64,000 nucleotides of DNA, from positions 87,309 to 151,308 of the forward strand of contig JAAOXG010000024.1 of assembly GCA_013036995.1 (NCBI GenBank). Reading direction: 5' to 3'. Position numbers and translations under genes: made by a program. The DNA comes from Lacrimispora defluvii (lineage in GTDB: Bacteria; Bacillota; Clostridia; Lachnospirales; Lachnospiraceae). A model generated the notes under the pieces. The model was not told the origin of the DNA and did not search any database. It saw nothing but the letters and a program-made list of their open reading frames with translations. Of this stretch, positions 46,947 through 55,905 are shown piece by piece (positions within the stretch are counted from its first letter, which is position 1; each line of letters starts with the position of its first letter).

Positions 46947-49154
46947 ATGAAATCTTTAATTATAGCAGAGAAACCATCTGTCGCCCGGGATATTGCCCGG
47001 GTGCTTCATTGTACAAAAAATCAGGGAGGGGTTCTGGAAGGGAACGCCTATGTAATCACCTGGGGGTTAGGCCATTTAGTCACCCTGGCAGACCCGGAGG
47101 ATTATGATCCTAAATATAAGGAATGGAAGATGGAAGATCTTCCTATGATGCCGGATCAGTTCCGGCTTGAGGTAATCAAACAGACCGGAAAGCAGTACAG
47201 TGTGGTGAAAAAGCAGATTCACAGAAGTGATGTGGGAGAAATCATCATTGCAACCGATGCAGGACGGGAAGGGGAACTGGTAGCCCGCCTGATTCTGGAA
47301 AAAGCAGGAAACAAAAAACCGATAAAACGGCTCTGGATCTCTTCTGTTACAGATAAAGCCATCAAAGAAGGCTTTGCCCGTCTGAAGAACGGACATGAAT
47401 ACGATAATCTCTATGATGCAGCCATGTGCCGTGCAGAAGCGGACTGGCTGGTGGGAATCAATGCAACCAGAGCACTGACCTGCAAATACAATGCCCAGTT
47501 AAGCTGCGGACGTGTTCAGACTCCTACCCTGGCAATGATTGCAAGGAGGGAAGAAGAGATTAAAAACTTTGTGCCAAAGTCCTATTACGGTATAACAGCA
47601 AAGGCTTCACAGCCGGCGTTAACATTTATCTGGCGGGATGAAAAGTCAAAAAGTTACCGCTCATTTGACCGGGAGCGCTTAGAAGAACTGCTTAAGCAGA
47701 TGGATAACGGAAAAGACGGGATAATTACCGAGGTAAAAAGCACTCCCAAAAAGAGCTTTGCTCCCCAGCTGTATGACTTGACAGAGCTTCAAAGAGAGGC
47801 AAACCGGAAGTTTAATTATTCAGCAAAAGAAACCCTGAATATTATGCAGAGGCTGTACGAGAATCATAAAGTGCTGACCTACCCAAGAACAGATTCCCGG
47901 TATTTAAGCTCTGATATTGTCCCCTCAATCAAAGAAAGGCTGGAAGCCTGCGGTGTGGGTCCTTACAGAAAGCTTGCAGGGAAACTGCACAATGTGAAGA
48001 TTGAAGCAAAGCCCTATTTTGTAGATGATAAAAAAGTATCCGATCATCATGCAATCATTCCCACAGAACAGTTTGTCCAGCTTGACCATATGACCATTGA
48101 TGAGAGAAGGGTCTATGACCTGGTAGTCAGAAGATTTCTGGCAGTTTTATATCCCCCATTTGAGTATGAGCAGACTGAACTTCAGGTGCAGATTGGGGGA
48201 GAAAGCCTGGTTGCAAGAGGAAAAACGGTAAAGGCACCCGGCTGGAAAGAGGTATATGAAACCCCGGACGAAGACGAGGATGAAGAATCGGAAGTAAAAG
48301 AACAGAATCTTCCTGCTGTGAAAAAGGGCGATCCGGTAAAAGGCTTTACGCTGCTGCTGACGGAAGGAAAGACAAAGCCGCCGGCTCCATTTAATGAGGC
48401 AACCCTCCTCTCAGCCATGGAAAACCCTGTCTCCTATCTGGAGACAAAGGACCGGGATATGGCAAAGACTCTGGGAGAAACCGGAGGTCTGGGAACTGTG
48501 GCAACCAGAGCGGATATTATTGAAAAACTATTTTCCAGCTTTCTTCTTGAGAAAAAAGGAAAAGACATTTACCTGACATCAAAGGCAAAACAGCTTCTGA
48601 CTCTGGTTCCGGAGGATTTAAAAAAGCCGGAGCTGACTGCTGACTGGGAGATGAAACTGTCTTCGATCGCAGCCGGAAAACTGAAGCGTGGCTCTTTTAT
48701 GAAGGACATCAGACTGTACTCAGAAGAATTAATTCAGATGATCAAGACCGGAGAAGGAAATTTCCGTCATGATAATCTGACCAATACCAAATGTCCCGTT
48801 TGCGGAAAGCGGATGCTTTCAGTCAAAGGAAAAAACAGTGAGATGTTAGTCTGTCAGGACCGGGAATGCGGACACCGGGAAGTGGTTTCAAGAACCAGCA
48901 ATGCCAGATGCCCGGTCTGCCATAAAAAGCTGGAACTGAAAGGAAAAGGAGACGGACAGATCTTTGTCTGCAGATGCGGTTATAAAGAAAAGCTGACTGC
49001 CTTTAAAGAACGCCGGACGAAAGAAGGAGCCGGAGTCTCTAAAAAAGATGTGGCTAAATATTTAAATAAGCAGAAAAATGAGGCCGCTGAGCCAATCAAT
49101 TCTCCTTTCGCAGATGCGTTTGCAAAGCTGAATTTAGGAGGAGAAAAAGACTGA
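46947..49154 (+). CDS. topB: DNA topoisomerase III
   Basis: This 735-aa type IA topoisomerase opens with the TOPRIM start KSLIIAEKPSVARDIARVLH and has TDAGREGELVARLI with acidic metal ligands. RVQTPTLAMIARREEEI is in the core. The active-site Tyr312 lies in VLTYPRTDSRYLSSDI. The C-terminus carries two Cys pairs, CPVCGKRM and CPVCHKKL, as zinc-ribbon remnants. Its length fits Firmicute TopB. It is a single gene with its own promoter and a modest terminator. Confidence 0.95.
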   Translation: MKSLIIAEKPSVARDIARVLHCTKNQGGVLEGNAYVITWGLGHLVTLADPEDYDPKYKEWKMEDLPMMPDQFRLEVIKQTGKQYSVVKKQIHRSDVGEIIIATDAGREGELVARLILEKAGNKKPIKRLWISSVTDKAIKEGFARLKNGHEYDNLYDAAMCRAEADWLVGINATRALTCKYNAQLSCGRVQTPTLAMIARREEEIKNFVPKSYYGITAKASQPALTFIWRDEKSKSYRSFDRERLEELLKQMDNGKDGIITEVKSTPKKSFAPQLYDLTELQREANRKFNYSAKETLNIMQRLYENHKVLTYPRTDSRYLSSDIVPSIKERLEACGVGPYRKLAGKLHNVKIEAKPYFVDDKKVSDHHAIIPTEQFVQLDHMTIDERRVYDLVVRRFLAVLYPPFEYEQTELQVQIGGESLVARGKTVKAPGWKEVYETPDEDEDEESEVKEQNLPAVKKGDPVKGFTLLLTEGKTKPPAPFNEATLLSAMENPVSYLETKDRDMAKTLGETGGLGTVATRADIIEKLFSSFLLEKKGKDIYLTSKAKQLLTLVPEDLKKPELTADWEMKLSSIAAGKLKRGSFMKDIRLYSEELIQMIKTGEGNFRHDNLTNTKCPVCGKRMLSVKGKNSEMLVCQDRECGHREVVSRTSNARCPVCHKKLELKGKGDGQIFVCRCGYKEKLTAFKERRTKEGAGVSKKDVAKYLNKQKNEAAEPINSPFADAFAKLNLGGEKD

Positions 49155-49169
49155 CAGTGTACCAGAATG

Positions 49170-49204
49170 CCGGAAGGAAACTTTAATTTCTTTCCGGTAT
49201 TTCT
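49170..49204 (+). terminator. weak terminator after topB
   Basis: CCGGAAGGAAA (49170-49180) pairs with TTTCTTTCCGG (49187-49197) with one G-T pair and a 6-nt loop. The following T-tract is short and interrupted. Confidence 0.6.
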
Positions 49205-49242
49205 AATTATGCAAAGTTTACGATATACTTTGGTAAAAGTTT

Positions 49243-49292
49243 AGTAAAAATTTACTCTTCATATTGACGGTGGCATGGACTGTTATTATAAT
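49243..49292 (+). promoter_or_regulatory. promoter and operator candidate of the lacI-type/phn-like operon
   Basis: TTGACG (49264-49269), 17 nt, TATAAT (49287-49292). AGTAAA-AA-TTTACT (49243-49256) is a 14-bp dyad just upstream of the -35. The similar run GGTAAAAGTTTA precedes it at about 49232. Such sites could be bound by the LacI-type protein encoded next. Confidence 0.6.
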
Positions 49293-49318
49293 GAATTTGA
49301 AAGGTGAGGATATAGATT

Positions 49319-50293
49319 ATGGCTACGATTAAAGAGATTTCAAAGCTTGCGGGTGTTTCAGCCGCTGCAGTGTCCCGGGTGTTAAACCAGGACGATACCA
49401 TTGCGGTGAGCCCGGAGGTAAAAAAGAGGATATTTAAAATTGCCCACGAATTAAAATATGTCCCACCCAGAATGCGTCACGCGCAGAAAAAGAAGGAAAT
49501 TGTCATAGGAGTGGCTGACTGGCATATCATCCGTACGGACAGAACCAATATCAGACTATCCTCCCTGGACTTAATTGTAAAGTCCATGTCTGGAAAGCAG
49601 GAAGTGAAATTCTGCCGTCTCGATAAGAATCAGCCGGGTCAGTATGACGGGATTATGGCTTTCGGTGTTTTTTCCCAGGAGGAGATGGAGTTTTTAAGAA
49701 TGCAGAGCTATTGCATTGTATTTATTAACTCGGATCCTAAGAATTATGAGTATGACAGCATTGTTATGGATTTTACAAAGGGAATCTGTGAGATGCTGGA
49801 TTATCTTATGGTTCGGAAAAAGTACCGTTCTGTCGGCTTTATAGGCGGTCTTTATGAAGAAGGACAGGTAAAGATCGGTTACCGGAGACTGGAAGGAATC
49901 CGGGATTCCTTTATGGAGAGCGGATATTATGCAGAAGAGAATTTCTACATAGGGGAAATCAGCCGGGAAAGCGGCTATGAGCTGGCAAAGAAAGCCATTT
50001 TATCAGGTCATCTTCCCGAAGCGGTTCTTTTAGGAAGTGAAGAAGTTGCAGAAGGAGCTTTGGAAGCATTTCAGGATGCAGGACTTCGTGTGCCAAAGGA
50101 TATTGCGGTGGTGATCTACAAGGATATTGAGACCATTGAGTCCAAATGGCCCACCTATACCAAAGTGCGTATGTTTCCTGATATTGTATGGCAGACTGCT
50201 ATCAAGCTATTACTGGAACAGATTACAGAAGGCCGGAAAGACAATATGACAATTTATCTTCCCACCAAGCTGGAGGTGGGAGACAGCGCGTAA
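49319..50293 (+). CDS. LacI family transcriptional regulator
   Basis: This 324-aa regulator has an N-terminal HTH (residues 1-55; ATIKEISKLAGVSAAAVSRV, LNQDDTIAVSPE) followed by a periplasmic-binding-like effector domain. GFIGGLYEEGQVKIGYRRLE and IAVVIYKDIETIESKWPTYT match the family. It is transcribed together with a PhnDCE-type importer and a phosphatase, so it probably senses the imported compound or its dephosphorylated product. Confidence 0.9.
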   Translation: MATIKEISKLAGVSAAAVSRVLNQDDTIAVSPEVKKRIFKIAHELKYVPPRMRHAQKKKEIVIGVADWHIIRTDRTNIRLSSLDLIVKSMSGKQEVKFCRLDKNQPGQYDGIMAFGVFSQEEMEFLRMQSYCIVFINSDPKNYEYDSIVMDFTKGICEMLDYLMVRKKYRSVGFIGGLYEEGQVKIGYRRLEGIRDSFMESGYYAEENFYIGEISRESGYELAKKAILSGHLPEAVLLGSEEVAEGALEAFQDAGLRVPKDIAVVIYKDIETIESKWPTYTKVRMFPDIVWQTAIKLLLEQITEGRKDNMTIYLPTKLEVGDSA

Positions 50294-50345
50294 TGCCTCA
50301 TGATCCCAAGAAAAAACCGATGAATCACACGAAAAGGAGAGCAGT

Positions 50346-51461
50346 ATGAAAAAATCAGTTTCTGTATTAATGGCAGCAGCACTCTGCGCATCAATGATTG
50401 GCGGATGTTCTGGTGCAGGTAAGACCGGAGCACCGGCAGAGACAACCGCAGCAGGGACAGAAAGCACTTCTTCTGCAGCGGGAGCAACAACCGCAGCGGA
50501 GTCAAAGGCAGAGAATAAGAAGATTGATAAGCTGAATGTTTATTTTGTACCTTCCAGAGAGCCTCAGGAAATCGTTACCGCTACAGAGCCTTTAAAAGGT
50601 CTGCTAAAGACAGAACTGGGTAAAGAGGGCTATGATATCGGGGAAGTGGTAATTACGGTTGGAACCAGCTATGAAGCAGTGGGGGAAGCTCTTTCTGCTG
50701 GTACTGCAGACATCGGTTTTATTCCAGGAGGAACTTATGTTCTTTATGATGATGGAGCAGAAGTACTTCTGACTGCAACCAGAGATGGTCTGAGCAAGAA
50801 TTCCGATAATGCAAAGGATTGGAATGACGGCAAGGCAACTGAGGCAGCCACAAATCAGGCAACTTCTTACCGGTCTCTGATCATCGCAGGACCTTCTGAA
50901 AAGGGAAAAGCGCTGGCAGCAAAGATTAATGGCGGCCAAGCACTGACCTTTGATGATTTAGACGGTGTAAACTGGAGCGTAATGTCCTCTTCCTCATCAG
51001 CAGGATACATTTACCCATCTTTATGGCTTCAGAAGAACTTTGAGAAAAATATTTTAAATCTTTCCCATGCAGTTCAGTCCGATTCTTACGGCAGCGCATT
51101 TGCCAGACTGGCTTCCGGTCAGGTAGACGTTTTATGTACATATGCAGATGCACGCAGGGATTATGAGGAGAAATGGAAATCAGAGTATGGCAGAACCGGT
51201 TCCATATGGGAAGAGACTAATGTCATTGGTGTAACCCCTCCAATCTTCAATGATACAGTCAGTGTAAGCAAGACTTCCAGGATCATGGATGACAGTTTCA
51301 AGAAAGCGGTCCAGACTGCTATGATCAACATCGGAAATACGGATGAAGGCAAGAAAGTGATTGCTATTTACAGCCACAAGGGTTATCAGGCGGCTAAGAG
51401 CTCCGATTATGATGATGAACGTGCAGCACAGAAGATGATCAAGGAATTAAATGCCAAATAA
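50346..51461 (+). CDS. PhnD-type ABC binding lipoprotein
   Basis: This 371-aa phosphate/phosphonate-type binding protein has a lipobox IGGC (Cys21) and a low-complexity linker to about residue 60. VYFVPSREPQEIVTATEPLK, AGTADIGFIPGGTYVLY and the signature SSSSSAGYIYPSLWL fit the PhnD fold. The serine run that normally holds the phosphonate or phosphate ester is present. A strong AAAAGGAG site precedes the ATG. A hairpin terminator after it separates it from the ATPase and permease genes. Confidence 0.87.
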   Translation: MKKSVSVLMAAALCASMIGGCSGAGKTGAPAETTAAGTESTSSAAGATTAAESKAENKKIDKLNVYFVPSREPQEIVTATEPLKGLLKTELGKEGYDIGEVVITVGTSYEAVGEALSAGTADIGFIPGGTYVLYDDGAEVLLTATRDGLSKNSDNAKDWNDGKATEAATNQATSYRSLIIAGPSEKGKALAAKINGGQALTFDDLDGVNWSVMSSSSSAGYIYPSLWLQKNFEKNILNLSHAVQSDSYGSAFARLASGQVDVLCTYADARRDYEEKWKSEYGRTGSIWEETNVIGVTPPIFNDTVSVSKTSRIMDDSFKKAVQTAMINIGNTDEGKKVIAIYSHKGYQAAKSSDYDDERAAQKMIKELNAK

Positions 51462-51479
51462 ATAATATAAAACAGGCTG

Positions 51480-51523
51480 CGGAGGCGACGTGATCGGAAG
51501 AAAAAGCGCGCCTCCGTTTTTTT
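51480..51523 (+). terminator. hairpin terminator after the PhnD-type gene
   Basis: CGGAGGCG (51480-51487) pairs with CGCCTCCG (51509-51516), followed by seven T. This is partial termination between binding protein and ATPase genes. Confidence 0.85.
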
Positions 51524-51542
51524 CTGGGAAATGAGGGTATGT

Positions 51543-52301
51543 ATGATTGAATTTAATCAGGTGGGCAAAACCTATTCCAACGGCTTTCAGGCTTTAAAAG
51601 ACGTTGATTTAAAGATTGAACAGGGAGAATTTGTGGCCATAATCGGCTTATCCGGTGCTGGTAAATCAACACTTTTAAGAACTATTAACCGAATGCATGA
51701 CATAACTGAAGGGACTCTTACTGTAGACGGAGTCAATGTTATGGAATTAAGGGGGATGGCGCTTCGTCGTTTCCGCCGCAGAATCGGTATGATCTTCCAG
51801 TCCTTTAATCTGGTGACCAGAACCAGGGTAATTAATAACGTTCTCATGTCAAAGGTACCGGATCTTCCGTTTTTTAAGGCTCTCTTTGGAATCTTCCCAA
51901 AGAAGGATAAGCTGGAAGCGTTAGAAGCACTTGATAAAGTGGGAATCTTAGACAAGGCATTTGTCAGGGCGGACCAGCTCTCCGGAGGACAGCAGCAGCG
52001 GGTTGCTCTTGCAAGAACTCTGGCTCAGAATCCTCAGATTATTCTGGCTGATGAGCCGGTTGCTTCTCTGGATCCGGTTACGGCAAAGCAGGTCATGGGT
52101 GACTTTCTGAGGATTAACAAGGAGATGAACATCACCATTCTCTTAAACATTCATCATGTGGACCTGGCACTGCAATATGCAGGCCGTGTGGTTGGAATCC
52201 GGGAAGGCAGGATTGTTTATGATGGCCCGGCATCGGAAGTCACCCAGGAAATTCTTGATGAAATCTATGAAGGTAAAACAGAAGAGGAGGCAGTGGGATG
52301 A
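51543..52301 (+). CDS. phnC: PhnC-type ABC ATPase
   Basis: This 252-aa ATPase has Walker A GLSGAGKSTL, Q-loop MIFQSFNLV, signature QLSGGQQQRVALA, Walker B ILADEPVASLDP and NIHHVDLA. The start is set at 51543, with GAGGGT upstream; an ATG 12 nt earlier lacks a good site. Its last four bases overlap the first permease gene. Confidence 0.9.
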   Translation: MIEFNQVGKTYSNGFQALKDVDLKIEQGEFVAIIGLSGAGKSTLLRTINRMHDITEGTLTVDGVNVMELRGMALRRFRRRIGMIFQSFNLVTRTRVINNVLMSKVPDLPFFKALFGIFPKKDKLEALEALDKVGILDKAFVRADQLSGGQQQRVALARTLAQNPQIILADEPVASLDPVTAKQVMGDFLRINKEMNITILLNIHHVDLALQYAGRVVGIREGRIVYDGPASEVTQEILDEIYEGKTEEEAVG

Positions 52302-53119
52302 GTATTTATGACAAGATATTTCCGCCGAAAAAAATGGTTCTTTCAAACGGAAAAACAGTCTTAAAGCCAGCTTCCAGACTCCCTCTTATTATACTGATAC
52401 TGGTGCTTTTCACTGCACTATCCGTTAAGATTACAGGATTTGATTTAGGAGTTTTACGGGAACGGGGAAGCCAGTTTTTCGTCATTCTTGGTATGATGGC
52501 TCCTCCCCAATGGGGCTACAGTGCACAGGTCTGGAAACCGTTATTTGATACCTTAAAGATGTCACTTCTTGGAACCGTGATCGGTGCTGTCACAGTGATC
52601 CCCTTTGCCATGGCAGCTTCCACTAATATTGTTAAAAATAACGCAGCAGTTGGTATTATGAGGCTGTTTTTAAGTATTGTGAGAACCCTTCCGACTCTGG
52701 TAACTGCGCTGATTGCTACCTATGTTTTTGGACTGGGGACTCTGGCAGGTACCACCGCCATTGCCGTGTTCACATTTGCTTATATGGGAAAGATTCTTTA
52801 CGAAGAAATTGAGACAGCTGATATGGGTGCATTTGAAGCAATGGAAGCCATTGGAGCTACCAAGGTTCGTGCATTTGTCCGTGCTATTATTCCCCAGGTG
52901 CTTCCTTCCTATATATCAAACGGGTTATTCTGCTTTGAGGGAAATGTACGTTATGCCGCCATTCTGGGCTATGTGGGTGCAGGCGGTCTGGGATTAATTT
53001 TAAATGAGAAGCTGGGATGGAGAGAGTATCCCAGTGTTGGTATGATCCTTATCATGCTGTTTGTTACTGTATTTTTCATAGAAACGGTGAGCCGTTACTG
53101 CCGCCGGAAACTGGTATAG
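52298..53119 (+). CDS. phnE: PhnE-type ABC permease 1
   Basis: This 273-aa permease has about five or six spans. PLFDTLKMSLLGTVIGAVTV, IVRTLPTLVTALIATYVFGL and EAMEAIGATKVRAFVRAIIP (EAA loop) match PhnE. YAAILGYVGAGGLGLILNEK is the family hallmark near the C-terminus. It overlaps phnC by four bases and is followed after 13 nt by a second PhnE, so the channel is a heterodimer. Confidence 0.9.
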   Translation: MSIYDKIFPPKKMVLSNGKTVLKPASRLPLIILILVLFTALSVKITGFDLGVLRERGSQFFVILGMMAPPQWGYSAQVWKPLFDTLKMSLLGTVIGAVTVIPFAMAASTNIVKNNAAVGIMRLFLSIVRTLPTLVTALIATYVFGLGTLAGTTAIAVFTFAYMGKILYEEIETADMGAFEAMEAIGATKVRAFVRAIIPQVLPSYISNGLFCFEGNVRYAAILGYVGAGGLGLILNEKLGWREYPSVGMILIMLFVTVFFIETVSRYCRRKLV

Positions 53120-53132
53120 GAGGTGGCAAACT

Positions 53133-53942
53133 ATGAATAAACAGATTGAAAAGGCCTATGAAGAACGACCCAGGAATACCGTGTATCAGGTTACGGTCTC
53201 TGCCATTGTCCTTGCTTTGCTTATCTGGTCCGGATCGGCAGTGGACGTATCCAAAACCGGTCTTTCCGGAGTACAGATTGCTGGAAATATATTAAGCGGT
53301 ATCTTTCATCCGGACGGGAAGCTTTTGTTTAATTTAACCCTTCAGGGAGTGCCTTATCTGCTTTTGGAGACTGTCTGCATTGCATTTTTAGGTACGATTG
53401 TCGGGGCGTTTCTGGCAATTCCCCTGTCTTTTTTATCCGCATCTAATTTAATGCCGGCTCCCATTGCTTATGTGACACGTCTGGTGATTATGGCAGTGCG
53501 TACCATTCCTGCTTTTGTATATGGACTGATGTTTATCCGCGTCAGCGGACCGGGAGCATTTACAGGACTTCTCACCATGTCGGTCTGCTCCATCGGAATG
53601 GTTTCCAAGATGTACATAGAGGCCATAGAGGATCTGGATACCAGAATTCTGGAATCTTTAGATGCATGCGGCTGCAATACGTTTCAAAAGATCCGGTATG
53701 GAATTTTACCTCAGCTGATTCCAAACTTTGCATCAACGGTTATATACCGGTTTGATATTAACTTAAGAGATGCCACAGTACTTGGTCTTGTTGGAGCAGG
53801 AGGTATCGGAGCTCCGTTAATCTTTGCCATGAATTCCTACCGGTGGAATGAGGCAGGCGCTATTCTGGTAGGGCTCATCCTTCTGGTTCTGATGGTGGAA
53901 TATATTTCCACCAGAATCCGTGTGAAGCTGGCAAGGGGGTAA
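53133..53942 (+). CDS. phnE: PhnE-type ABC permease 2
   Basis: This 269-aa paralogue of the upstream permease has IAFLGTIVGAFLAIPLSFLS, IMAVRTIPAFVYGLMFIRV, EAA loop ESLDACGCNTFQKIRYGILP and ATVLGLVGAGGIGAPLIFAM. Ribosome site AGGAGG. Two-permease PhnCDE systems usually import phosphonates or phosphate esters. No C-P lyase or phosphonatase gene is near, and the next gene encodes a phosphoesterase. Confidence 0.9.
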   Translation: MNKQIEKAYEERPRNTVYQVTVSAIVLALLIWSGSAVDVSKTGLSGVQIAGNILSGIFHPDGKLLFNLTLQGVPYLLLETVCIAFLGTIVGAFLAIPLSFLSASNLMPAPIAYVTRLVIMAVRTIPAFVYGLMFIRVSGPGAFTGLLTMSVCSIGMVSKMYIEAIEDLDTRILESLDACGCNTFQKIRYGILPQLIPNFASTVIYRFDINLRDATVLGLVGAGGIGAPLIFAMNSYRWNEAGAILVGLILLVLMVEYISTRIRVKLARG

Positions 53943-53946
53943 TTAA

Positions 53947-55476
53947 TTGAAAAGAAAAGCAAAAATTTATTATACTTCGGATGTTCATGGCTATCTGTTT
54001 CCTACCAGCTATGGGGATAAGTCAGAACGTCCCATGGGACTTTTAAACTGTATCTCCAATTTTGTAAAGGATGGGAATACACTGATTTTTGATGGGGGAG
54101 ACACCATATCCGGCTCCCCCATGGCGGCTTTTATTACAGAACAGGCCGGAGAACTGTTAGAAAGTGAACCGTTGGCACAGGTGTACAATGCGGCTTTTTA
54201 TGATGCAGTGGTACCTGGAAATCACGATTTTAACTTTGGTTATGACCGGCTGGCGGGCTATATGAAAAAACTAAGTGCAGTCTGCCTTTGTGCCAATGCA
54301 AATGATTTAAAAGGGGACACAGGAATTACCTCCAGTTATATCTTTCCATTGGAAAACGGGCTTCGCCTGGGAGTTGCCGGTATTGTAACAGATTACGTAA
54401 ATGTTTGGGAAAATCCCAAACACCTGGAGCAAATCCAGATTACGGATGCATTTGCTGCAGCGAAGAAAGAACTGGAACATCTGAAAAAGGAATCAGACAT
54501 TACGGTCTGCATCTATCATGGCGGTTATGAATGTGATTTACAGACGGGAGCAGTGCTGACATCCGGCAATGAAAATATCGGATACCGGATTTTAAAAGAG
54601 CTTGATTACGATATTTTATTAACGGCTCACCAGCATATGACAGTTAAGGGGAGAGACTGTTTTGGAACCCATACCCTGCAGCTGGCGGCCAATGCTGTTC
54701 AGTATGCCTGCATTGAAATGGAATATGAAGATGGGACCTGCACAGTAACTTCTTCCATATTGCCAGCAGGATCCTGCCACAACAGGGAACCTTATGAATC
54801 ATTACTTCCGTTGGAGAGGCAGGTACAAAACTGGCTGGATCTTGAAATTGGAAGCTTAAAGGAAGCCATACCGGAAAAAGAGAAGCTTGAAATGGCGCTT
54901 AACGGAAGTCAGGTGGCAGACTTTTTTAATCAGATACAGATGGAGTATACCAAAGCTGATATTTCCTGCATCGGATTGGGCAATAATCCCATTGCACTTC
55001 CAGCACATGTTACCATGCGGGATCTTGTAAGGGTTTATCCTTTCTCCAATACTCTGGTGGTGCTGGAGGTTAACCGGGAAGTTTTAAAGCAGGCACTGGA
55101 ACGCTGTGGAGAATACTTCACTTTGAATCATGGAATGGTTGAGATATCAGACGTATTCCTAAAGCCTAAGGTGGAGCATTATAACTATGATTATTTTGCC
55201 GGGATTACATATGAGATTGATCTGGAAAGACCAGTAGGAGACAGAGTGGTAAGCATTCTTTTTGATGGCAAACCGATTGAGGACCGGAAGCTGAAGCTGT
55301 GTATGAGCGATTACCGTGCAAGCGGAACAGGAGGCTATGAAGTTTACAAACAGTGTCCTGTGTTAGAGCGATTTGGCACAGATGTTCCCCAACTTGCGCT
55401 GGAGTATTTAAAGAATCACCCCCATACGGAGATAAGACGATGTGGCGGTATGAACTTATATAACCACAGGTTATAA
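53947..55476 (+). CDS. 5'-nucleotidase / UDP-sugar hydrolase-like metallophosphoesterase, cytoplasmic
   Basis: This 509-aa protein is read from TTG at 53947 (AGGGGG upstream). The N-terminal metallophosphatase has YYTSDVHGYLF, FDGGDTISGSPMA, VVPGNHDFNFGYDR and LLTAHQHM. The C-terminal 5'-nucleotidase domain has GLGNNPIALPAHVTMRDLVR and SDYRASGTGGYEVY. Most relatives are exported, but this one has no signal peptide and starts directly with the catalytic strand, so it acts inside the cell. As the last gene of the PhnDCE-type operon it may dephosphorylate the imported ester (inference). Confidence 0.85.
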   Translation: MKRKAKIYYTSDVHGYLFPTSYGDKSERPMGLLNCISNFVKDGNTLIFDGGDTISGSPMAAFITEQAGELLESEPLAQVYNAAFYDAVVPGNHDFNFGYDRLAGYMKKLSAVCLCANANDLKGDTGITSSYIFPLENGLRLGVAGIVTDYVNVWENPKHLEQIQITDAFAAAKKELEHLKKESDITVCIYHGGYECDLQTGAVLTSGNENIGYRILKELDYDILLTAHQHMTVKGRDCFGTHTLQLAANAVQYACIEMEYEDGTCTVTSSILPAGSCHNREPYESLLPLERQVQNWLDLEIGSLKEAIPEKEKLEMALNGSQVADFFNQIQMEYTKADISCIGLGNNPIALPAHVTMRDLVRVYPFSNTLVVLEVNREVLKQALERCGEYFTLNHGMVEISDVFLKPKVEHYNYDYFAGITYEIDLERPVGDRVVSILFDGKPIEDRKLKLCMSDYRASGTGGYEVYKQCPVLERFGTDVPQLALEYLKNHPHTEIRRCGGMNLYNHRL

Positions 55477-55569
55477 ATGATATAGATATTATGTATGTTC
55501 TTGTTGAGAAAAGGTATTGAATTTCTCACTGTAAAGTGGTAAACTCCATTTCAGCAAATGTGATATCGA

Positions 55570-55850
55570 AAAAGCAATGACTGGGATACAGTCTGATTCC
55601 CCACATTCCTTTACAGAGAGCAGTCCGTCAGATGGAAAGGGCGCAAAGGAAGGAACAGGCCATCACCCAGGAGTTCCGAACTGAAAGACCTCCCGACAGG
55701 AGGATTGATTAAGTAAGGACGGGTCTTTCCGTTAGCAAAGAGCCGCTGCCCGACAGGCGGCGGATTTAAGCGGCTGCAATTTGCAGCAAACAGAGTGGTA
55801 ACGCGGATTGGTTCATTCGTCTCTGCATCTTTTGATGCAGGGACTTTTTT
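55570..55850 (+). promoter_or_regulatory. T-box riboswitch before the cstA-like gene
   Basis: The 429-bp gap holds a T-box leader. The stem I region carries ACAGAGAG (55613-55620) and closes near GAACTGAA (55678-55685). Two hairpins with identical CGACA loops follow (CCTCC/GGAGG at 55689-55703; CCGCTGCC/GGCGGCGG at 55743-55763). The T-box antiterminator sequence AGAGTGGTAACGCGG is at 55792-55806. The terminator is GTCTCTGCATC (55819-55829) with GATGCAGGGAC (55834-55844) plus six T. The specifier is not certain; the region 55656-55666 contains GCC and ATC triplets. A candidate promoter is TTGAAT (55517-55522), 17 nt, TAAACT (55540-55545). Confidence 0.9.
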
Positions 55851-55905
55851 CGTTATCTGGGACAAATGTATGTGGCTTTTGTCTGAGTATGAAAGGAGAG
55901 ATTCT

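Noticed and set aside
55795..55905. Upstream in-frame extension of the CstA-like protein
   Set aside because: It would be translated through the T-box antiterminator and terminator. The ATG at 55906 has a strong ribosome site and matches family starts.
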